DNA from: Mannheimia varigena | GTDB taxonomy: Bacteria; Pseudomonadota; Gammaproteobacteria; Enterobacterales; Pasteurellaceae | Length of the DNA: 64,000 nucleotides | Direction: 5' to 3' | Assembly: GCF_013377235.1 (NCBI RefSeq) | Contig: NZ_CP016226.1 | Coordinates: 1,302,001-1,366,000 of the forward strand | Part shown: in pieces, positions 58,575 through 64,000 of the stretch | Numbering within the stretch: position 1 is the stretch's first letter | How the letters are laid out: the number at the start of each line of letters is the position of its first letter | Position numbers and translations under genes: made by a program | Notes under the pieces: model-generated | What the model saw: only the letters and a program-made list of their open reading frames with translations | Told to the model about the DNA's origin: nothing | The model's database searches: none

Positions 58575-60023
58575 TTAAGATAATTGATTAAATTCACGCC
58601 ATTTCTCTTGAAAAACTGAAGAGTGAATGAACTCTGAATTTGGTTTGAAATGTTTTAAAGGGAAGTTTTTACAAACTAATTCACGGAATTGTTGGGCATT
58701 TTGAATTTGATCTAATGCCATTAATTGACATCCCACGTTGCCAAGCACCGAAGCCTCAATAGGGCCGGCAACCACTTCAATGCCGCACATATCTGCACAA
58801 ATTTGATTTAAAAATTCGTTTTGGCTACCACCACCCACAACATGCAAAACGGAAATGGAGTGCTCTTGTAATTCAGCCAATTGTTCCGCAACTTGGCGAT
58901 ATAGCATTGCAAGGCTGTCAAAAATGCAGCGAGCCAACTCGGGTGTTGTTTCAGGAATAGGTTGATTGTTTTCTCGGCAATATTGTTGAATAGCTTCAAC
59001 CATTGATGGTGGATTAAGAAAACACTCTGCATTTGGGTTGATCAGACTTCTACAAGCGGTCTCTTTTTCCGCTTTTTTTACCAAATCGGCGATATCCGTC
59101 ACATCTCGTTCAGCACAAAGGCGATTGAACAGCCAAAGTCCCATAATGTTTTTTAAGATTCGATAATGCCCATCAATGCCACCCTCATTGGTAATATTGC
59201 TATTCATTGCTTTTTCGGAAGTGCAAGGTGAGGTTTTATCTAGCCCCATTAATGACCAAGTACCGGAGCACAGATAAGCAGAATGTTCATCAGAAAGAGG
59301 GGAGGCAATAACCGCACTGGCGGTATCGTGACTGGCAACTGACATTACAGGCACATTGTTTTCCCATAATCCAATTTGATGACCAGGGTGGCGGATTCGT
59401 CCAAACCAACTTGCCGGCAACCCTAAATAATCCAACAATGCCGTATCCCAGCTATCAGTATTTACATTGACTAATTGAGTGGTGGTTGCATTGGTGTATT
59501 CACGATTGATAACACCGGTTAAACGGAAGTTTAAATAGTCAGGAATCATAATAAAATCAGAGACTTGTGATAACCATTCCGGATTTTCATTCATCATCGC
59601 TTTTAACTGATAAAGCGTATTGAATGGCAGAAATTGAATCCCTGTTTTACGGTAAATTTGTGCTTTGGTAAGTTCATCTTGAACCGCTTGCATCACACCA
59701 TTGGTACGATGATCACGATATGAATACGTTTGCCCAACGATTTCACCTTGTTTATCCAATAAAACATAATCCACGCCCCAAGTATCAATTCCGATACTAT
59801 GAAGTGAATTACCATCAGCAAGAATTTTTCTTAACCCAGCAATAATTTCTTGTTCTAGGTAGGTTAAATCCCAGCAAAAATGACCGTTTTGCTCAATGAA
59901 CTGATTTTTGAAACGATGAGCTTCGCTCAATGAAAGGTGATGTGATTGCGTATCAAAAGAAGCCAGCATTACACGTCCGCTGGAAGCCCCTAAATCCACC
60001 GCTGCAATATTTAGAATAGTCAT
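58575..60023 (-). CDS. rhaB: Rhamnulokinase
   Basis: FGGY kinase phosphorylating L-rhamnulose at C1. 482 residues (E. coli 489). AAVDLGASSGRVMLASFD phosphate loop, IGIDTWGVDYVLLD near residue 78 with catalytic Asp, SHDTASAV near residue 230, and the adenine block HVVGGGSQNEFLNQICADMCGIEV near residue 395. First gene of rhaB-A-D-T-M; GAGGAA ribosome-binding site. Confidence 0.97.
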   Translation of the reverse strand: MTILNIAAVDLGASSGRVMLASFDTQSHHLSLSEAHRFKNQFIEQNGHFCWDLTYLEQEIIAGLRKILADGNSLHSIGIDTWGVDYVLLDKQGEIVGQTYSYRDHRTNGVMQAVQDELTKAQIYRKTGIQFLPFNTLYQLKAMMNENPEWLSQVSDFIMIPDYLNFRLTGVINREYTNATTTQLVNVNTDSWDTALLDYLGLPASWFGRIRHPGHQIGLWENNVPVMSVASHDTASAVIASPLSDEHSAYLCSGTWSLMGLDKTSPCTSEKAMNSNITNEGGIDGHYRILKNIMGLWLFNRLCAERDVTDIADLVKKAEKETACRSLINPNAECFLNPPSMVEAIQQYCRENNQPIPETTPELARCIFDSLAMLYRQVAEQLAELQEHSISVLHVVGGGSQNEFLNQICADMCGIEVVAGPIEASVLGNVGCQLMALDQIQNAQQFRELVCKNFPLKHFKPNSEFIHSSVFQEKWREFNQLS

Positions 60024-60089
60024 ACACTGTTCCTCTTATTAAGATGAAGGCAGTGTAAGAACGAAAAGGAAATTTATCTTTTAAATAAA

Positions 60090-60114
60090 TGCCAATATTT
60101 AAACTAACTTGGCA
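60090..60114. promoter_or_regulatory. Candidate RhaS operator
   Basis: TGCCAA-(13)-TTGGCA inverted repeat, 67 to 91 bases upstream of the rhaB start. E. coli RhaS binds an inverted repeat of half-sites containing TTGCCA-like cores, so it is a plausible operator; not proven. Confidence 0.5.
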
Positions 60115-60130
60115 AAATTTTAAAAGTTAA

Positions 60131-60146
60131 AGTGATCTGACTCACA
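60131..60146. promoter_or_regulatory. CRP site in the rhaB-rhaS intergenic region
   Basis: AGTGATCTGACTCACA: one perfect half-site and one four of five. It can serve both divergent units. Confidence 0.82.
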
Positions 60147-60256
60147 AATCGAGAAAAAAGTCTGTTTTACTGCGGATTTTATCAATCGGGTATCTTGTTT
60201 TGATTGATCTGAATGGGCTATATTTTGCTCACTTATTTTGGAGCGAGGAAATAGAT

Positions 60257-61060
60257 ATGGTATTAAAATTATCTGCAAGTGAGTTTTTTCATTCAAGCAC
60301 TCAGCCCTTAGCTATTGAACCAAGAGCTCCACAAGATAGCTTCCCTGAGCATACGCATAATTTTAATGAATTAATCATTATTAATAAGGGGCACGGGCGA
60401 CATATTTTAAATGACTATCCTTGCGAACTGCATCAAGGAATGGTGCTATATATTGAATCTAAAGATCGGCATTTATATGAAAATGTAGAAGGACTGCATT
60501 TAACCAATATTTTGGTGCAATCCTATAATAACTTCAAATTTATTCACAATATTGAATCAATGCTAAAAGCCTTCAAACCAGCCCAAGGGCATTGTAAATT
60601 AGTGGATAATAAAACCTTATCGGCATCAATAAAACTCATCGAGAATTGCTCACTATCTTCAGATGGTATGCCATTAGAGGCTGATTTCCTCCAACTGCTT
60701 CGATTATTACAATTAAATGCTTTTGATGAAATAGGAAGTGGGGGCATAGATAGCCAAATTAACCAATTATTAATTTGGCTAAAACATCATTTTGCGGAAG
60801 AAATTGATTGGGAATTGCTTGCTGAACGATTTGATTTATCATTAAGAACATTACACCGTTATTTCAAATTACAAACCGGTTGTACTCCCCAAGTATTTTT
60901 GACCAAATTGAGGCTAGCTCACGCTTATTATCAATTACGTTACACTGATAAATCTATTATAAATATTGCGTACGAAAGCGGTTTTAACGATAGTTGCTAT
61001 TTTTCTACCTGTTTTAAAAATGAATTTAAATGTTGTCCTAGACATGTAAGAGATATGTAA
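60257..61060 (+). CDS. rhaS: RhaS-type AraC-family activator
   Basis: 267-residue AraC-family regulator. The N-terminal cupin domain has AIEPRAPQDSFPEHTHNFNELIIINKGHG; the C-terminal double helix-turn-helix (about 170-265) has LSLRTLHRYFKLQTGCTPQVFLTKLRLAHAYYQLRYTDKSIINIAYESGFNDSCYFSTCFK. It is most like E. coli RhaS in IEPR...FPEH and the DRHLYE block. Divergent from rhaB and across a CRP site. ATG at 60257 has GAGGAAA; an earlier ATG (60200) adds an unlikely extension. No RhaR partner is present. Confidence 0.87.
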   Translation: MVLKLSASEFFHSSTQPLAIEPRAPQDSFPEHTHNFNELIIINKGHGRHILNDYPCELHQGMVLYIESKDRHLYENVEGLHLTNILVQSYNNFKFIHNIESMLKAFKPAQGHCKLVDNKTLSASIKLIENCSLSSDGMPLEADFLQLLRLLQLNAFDEIGSGGIDSQINQLLIWLKHHFAEEIDWELLAERFDLSLRTLHRYFKLQTGCTPQVFLTKLRLAHAYYQLRYTDKSIINIAYESGFNDSCYFSTCFKNEFKCCPRHVRDM

Positions 61061-61070
61061 AATCGAAATT

Positions 61071-61925
61071 TTATCTCGAATCCCTAAACACTGACGGACT
61101 TAATCCTGTATAACGTTTGAATAAACGAGTGAAATAAAGCTGATCATCATAGCCTAATTGGCGAGCAATATGATAAATCGGAGCATTGGAAGTATGTAAT
61201 AAATGTCTTGCTCTTATCATTCGTTGTTCTTCTCGCCATTTAATAATACTGGTACCGACTTGCTCAACAAATAAATGGGTTAAACGAGATGGTGAAATAT
61301 GGATATATTCAGCTAATTCCTCAATTTTATGATTGATATGAATATCTTGTGAAATCAAATTACACACATCTAATATTCTTGGTTCTATTTTCCTTTTTTG
61401 ATTAGAAGGTTCTAGTTCAATGCAGGTAATAATTAATTGTTCTAGCAAGCACATAGACATTGCTTCAGAAAACAAGCGGTTAGAATTGTACTCTTTTTCA
61501 ATTTGTTGAAATAAAGCCAAAATATTTTGATATGTTTCCTGATCTGGAATTGTTAATCTGCCTACATTTTCAATAGTATCGTTCCATTTTAGCCAATCTT
61601 TCCATAAGGTTCTGGCTCTAAAATAAATCCATTGATGATGCCAAGAAACGGAGTCTATAGCACGTTGGTAATCGTGAATGGCATTTGGTGGGAATAAAAG
61701 AAGATCGCCAACGTTACAATCAAATTGGCGATCATTTTGAAAAACAGATCCTTTTCCTTTTATGGTTAAATTGAGAATATAACCATTCATTCCGTTTGGA
61801 CGATAGATAGGAAAATCAAGTTCATTTGACTTTTCAATTTGGGTACAACCTGCCACTAAATAAGCATTAAAGTCGTACCCAGGAAGTAAAGGATTGTTTT
61901 GAGAGTTTTGTTGATGTTGAGGCAT
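61071..61925 (-). CDS. araC: Arabinose regulator AraC
   Basis: 284-residue AraC orthologue (E. coli 292). PLLPGYDFNAYLVAGCTQIE is the N-terminal arm and start of the arabinose-binding cupin; GMNGYILNLTIKGKGSVFQ, LLLFPPNAIHDYQR and WHHQWIYFRA follow the E. coli protein closely. DNA-binding domain near 175-284: LSPSRLTHLFVEQVGTSIIKWREEQRM-like and IARQLGYDDQLYFTRLFKRYTG. The ATG at 61925 with GAGGG is preferred over one at 61973, which overlaps araH. Unusually, it is downstream of araH on the same strand rather than divergent from araB. Confidence 0.92.
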   Translation of the reverse strand: MPQHQQNSQNNPLLPGYDFNAYLVAGCTQIEKSNELDFPIYRPNGMNGYILNLTIKGKGSVFQNDRQFDCNVGDLLLFPPNAIHDYQRAIDSVSWHHQWIYFRARTLWKDWLKWNDTIENVGRLTIPDQETYQNILALFQQIEKEYNSNRLFSEAMSMCLLEQLIITCIELEPSNQKRKIEPRILDVCNLISQDIHINHKIEELAEYIHISPSRLTHLFVEQVGTSIIKWREEQRMIRARHLLHTSNAPIYHIARQLGYDDQLYFTRLFKRYTGLSPSVFRDSR

Positions 61926-61941
61926 TTTACCCTCGATAATT

Positions 61942-62913
61942 TTATCTAAATATTTTTTGTTTATATTTATCAAAAATTACCGCTGCCATCAAGATTAAAC
62001 CACGAACAACATACTGAGCAAATGGTGAGATATTCAGTAAGTTCATTACATTTTCGATGGTACCTAAAATAAGCACACCGGCAATCACAAATGAAATTCT
62101 CCCCACACCACCGGTTAATGAAACACCACCTAATACACAAGCAGAAATTGCAGTTAATTCAAAACCGACCGATGTCATTGGCTGACCACTTGTCATACGA
62201 GCAGCTAAAATTACACCAGCAACTGCAGAAATAAAACCAGATACTACAAAAATCATTAATTTTGTGCGATCTACGTTAATCCCGGCTAATCTTGCAGCTT
62301 CTTGGTTACCACCAATGGCTAACGTGTTGCGACCATAAGTAGTTTTACTCAATAGGAAGCCAAATACAATAAAGCACACGACAGTAAACCAAATTGGAAG
62401 TGGTACACCTAAGAAATCTTGGTAGCCGATTTCAAAAAATTCTTCTTTAGTAATACCTACCGCTTTACCATCAGAAATGATGTAACCTAAACCACGAGCA
62501 ATCTGCATACTGGCAAGTGTAGTGATAAGTGAGTTAATTTTCAGTTTTGCAATAATAAAACCGTTTAATAAACCAACTGCAATACCTAACCCAACACCGG
62601 CTAACACGCCAAACCATACATTTTGGGTTAGGTTAATTACGACTGCAGTTACTACTCCAGCACAAGCAATGACTGAAGCAACAGATAAATCAATTTCGCC
62701 AGCCGCTAAGCAGAATAACATTCCGCATGCTACCATTCCGCTCATTGAAATGGCTAAACCTAGCCCTTTCATATTAATCGCTGTAGCAAAATTAGGCACA
62801 AAAATACAAGCGACAATAAAAATAGCGAAGAAAATCAGTAACATTCCATAGGCTGCCCAAATTCGGTTAATTGGAGTAGCTGATTTTACATTTTTTGTGA
62901 TTACATCTGACAT
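61942..62913 (-). CDS. araH: L-arabinose ABC transporter permease
   Basis: 323-residue permease (E. coli AraH 328), with about eight to ten helices. Very high similarity in IFVPNFATAINMKGLGLAISMSGMVACGMLFCLAAGEIDLSVASVIACAGVVTAVVINL and the C-terminal NISPFAQYVVRGLILMAAVIFDKYKQK, which assigns AraH rather than RbsC/XylH. Follows araG by 26 bases; GGGA ribosome-binding site. Confidence 0.96.
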   Translation of the reverse strand: MSDVITKNVKSATPINRIWAAYGMLLIFFAIFIVACIFVPNFATAINMKGLGLAISMSGMVACGMLFCLAAGEIDLSVASVIACAGVVTAVVINLTQNVWFGVLAGVGLGIAVGLLNGFIIAKLKINSLITTLASMQIARGLGYIISDGKAVGITKEEFFEIGYQDFLGVPLPIWFTVVCFIVFGFLLSKTTYGRNTLAIGGNQEAARLAGINVDRTKLMIFVVSGFISAVAGVILAARMTSGQPMTSVGFELTAISACVLGGVSLTGGVGRISFVIAGVLILGTIENVMNLLNISPFAQYVVRGLILMAAVIFDKYKQKIFR

Positions 62914-62939
62914 AATAAATCCCTCTGTCTGTAAAAATT

Positions 62940-64000
62940 CTAGTGATTAACCATAGCAAGTTTTAAAATTCCAGCTTCTGTTGCGTCATCTCGACTAACT
63001 TCACCTGTAATTTTCTGTCCTTTCATTACTATTATTCTGTCTGATAAACCAATTACTTCTGGTAAATCACTCGAAACTACAATAATGGCTAATTTTTCAT
63101 CTGCTAGTTTAAAAATTAAATCGTAAATTTCTGATTTAGCCCCAACATCAATTCCTCGTGTTGGTTCATCTAAAAGTAATACTTTTACATTTTCAGATAA
63201 CCATCTGCCAAGAATGGCTTTTTGCTGATTACCACCTGATAAATTCACAATTAATTGCTCAATAGAAGGTGTTTTCACATTCATTTGCTTGCGTTGGAAC
63301 TCCGCATTTTCTTTTTCCCATTTATCATTAATGATAAAGCTCATAAAATTATGTAACCGTCTGGCACTAATATTGATATTTTCTCCAACTGTAGCTGTTG
63401 GAATAATGCCCTCTTTTTTACGATCTTCAGGGCAAAGTACAATACCGTTCGCAATCGCATCTTTAGGTGAGTTAATAGAGAGCTTCTCCCCATCTAATTC
63501 AATGTTGCCTTGCGTAATTTTATCTGCTCCGAAAATCACTTTGAGTAATTCAGAACGCCCAGCCCCCACCAAACCGAACAAACCTAATACTTCACCAGCT
63601 TTCACACTTAAATTGAAATCACCTTTAAGTGCGGTTCCTGATAAATTAGAAATTCTTAAACGTTCTTCACCAAGTTCTCTTGGGCGGTAGTTATAAATAT
63701 CGCCTAAATTACGTCCAACCATACTACGCACAAGGTCATCATTGGTAATTTGAGATAAATCAGAGAAAGTTTGTACAAATTGTCCGTCTTTTAATACGGT
63801 AATTTCATCGCTAATTCTAAAAATTTCTTCCATACGATGAGAAATATATAAAATTACTTTCCCTTCCGCTTTTAACTCATTAATCACAGAAAATAACTTT
63901 TCGATTTCAGGGGCAGATAAGCTACTGGTCGGTTCGTCAAAAGCTATGATTTTTGCCCCACGGCTTAATGCTTTTGCAATTTCAATCATCTGCCATTGCC
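62940..64000 (-). CDS. araG: L-arabinose ABC transporter ATP-binding protein, N-terminus beyond window
   Basis: Partial: the frame runs off the right edge reading QWQMIEIAKALSRGAKIIAFDEPTSSLSAPEIEKLF, the signature and Walker B of the first ATPase domain. The second domain has GLFGLVGAGRSELLKVIFGADK (Walker A-like), LSGGNQQKAILGRWL (signature) and VLLLDEPTRGIDVGAKSEIY (Walker B). C-terminal end VNH. Together with AraH and a presumed AraF further upstream it would import arabinose. Confidence 0.95.
   Translation of the reverse strand, partial: QWQMIEIAKALSRGAKIIAFDEPTSSLSAPEIEKLFSVINELKAEGKVILYISHRMEEIFRISDEITVLKDGQFVQTFSDLSQITNDDLVRSMVGRNLGDIYNYRPRELGEERLRISNLSGTALKGDFNLSVKAGEVLGLFGLVGAGRSELLKVIFGADKITQGNIELDGEKLSINSPKDAIANGIVLCPEDRKKEGIIPTATVGENINISARRLHNFMSFIINDKWEKENAEFQRKQMNVKTPSIEQLIVNLSGGNQQKAILGRWLSENVKVLLLDEPTRGIDVGAKSEIYDLIFKLADEKLAIIVVSSDLPEVIGLSDRIIVMKGQKITGEVSRDDATEAGILKLAMVNH

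Noticed and set aside
1..64000. CRISPR arrays, prophage genes, rRNA
   Set aside because: No regularly spaced repeats, cas genes, phage structural genes or rRNA segments were seen.

Overview
The window looks like a chromosomal segment of a Pasteurellaceae bacterium. It is AT-rich, its gene content matches the Haemophilus/Actinobacillus/Mannheimia group (sxy, the selA/selB/selC set, nanE-nanK-nanA, TAXI-type TRAP transporter), and it carries many copies of the ACAAGCGGT DNA-uptake core. That core is the Apl-type uptake sequence, as in Actinobacillus pleuropneumoniae and Mannheimia haemolytica, rather than the AAGTGCGGT type of H. influenzae. A species close to Mannheimia is my inference. No prophage, CRISPR array, rRNA or classical IS is visible.

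Layout. 1-1.2 kb: start of the S10 ribosomal operon (rpsJ, rplC) with a hairpin-rich leader, divergent from the competence activator sxy. 2-9.9 kb: fumC, lptM, lysA, a GST, tldD, a Y1 (RAYT-type) transposase between two mirror-image double-hairpin elements, prmA and a Gfo/Idh/MocA oxidoreductase. 10-14 kb: a small lipoprotein, an ECF sigma/anti-sigma pair divergent from msrP-msrQ, and periplasmic asparaginase. 14.3-16.8 kb: an AT-rich solitary helicase-nuclease, the best candidate for an undescribed defence function. 16.9-23.1 kb: purL with a PurR box, and a Fur-type TonB receptor. 23.3-33.1 kb: the complete L-fucose pathway (fucR, fucI-K-U-A-P-O, aldA). 33.3-44 kb: a YagU-like protein, trkA-rsmB, a TAXI-TRAP transporter with a Usp protein, and a second TonB receptor. 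44-48.2 kb: the selenocysteine locus, selA-pdxH-selB divergent from tRNA-Sec (selC). 48.4-51.7 kb: nanE-nanK-nanA, mioC and a 54-aa DUF1232 protein. 51.7-64 kb: pentose/deoxyhexose catabolism, with araB-araA and araG-araH-araC on either side of a rhamnose operon (rhaB-A-D-T-M) and its regulator rhaS.

How the parts fit. Five sugar operons (fuc, aldA, nan, araBA, rha) have a recognisable CRP site, so this is a glucose-repressed block for host or plant sugars. FucO and AldA share the lactaldehyde formed by both FucA and RhaD, so the fucose and rhamnose pathways converge. selA, selB, selC and pdxH sit together; SelA is a PLP enzyme and PdxH makes PLP. However, pdxH carries a one-base frame disruption exactly at an A AAA AAG heptamer, the classic -1 slippery site, so it is either broken, mis-assembled or recoded.

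All calls come from reading the sequence and remembered family features. No search or folding program was run.
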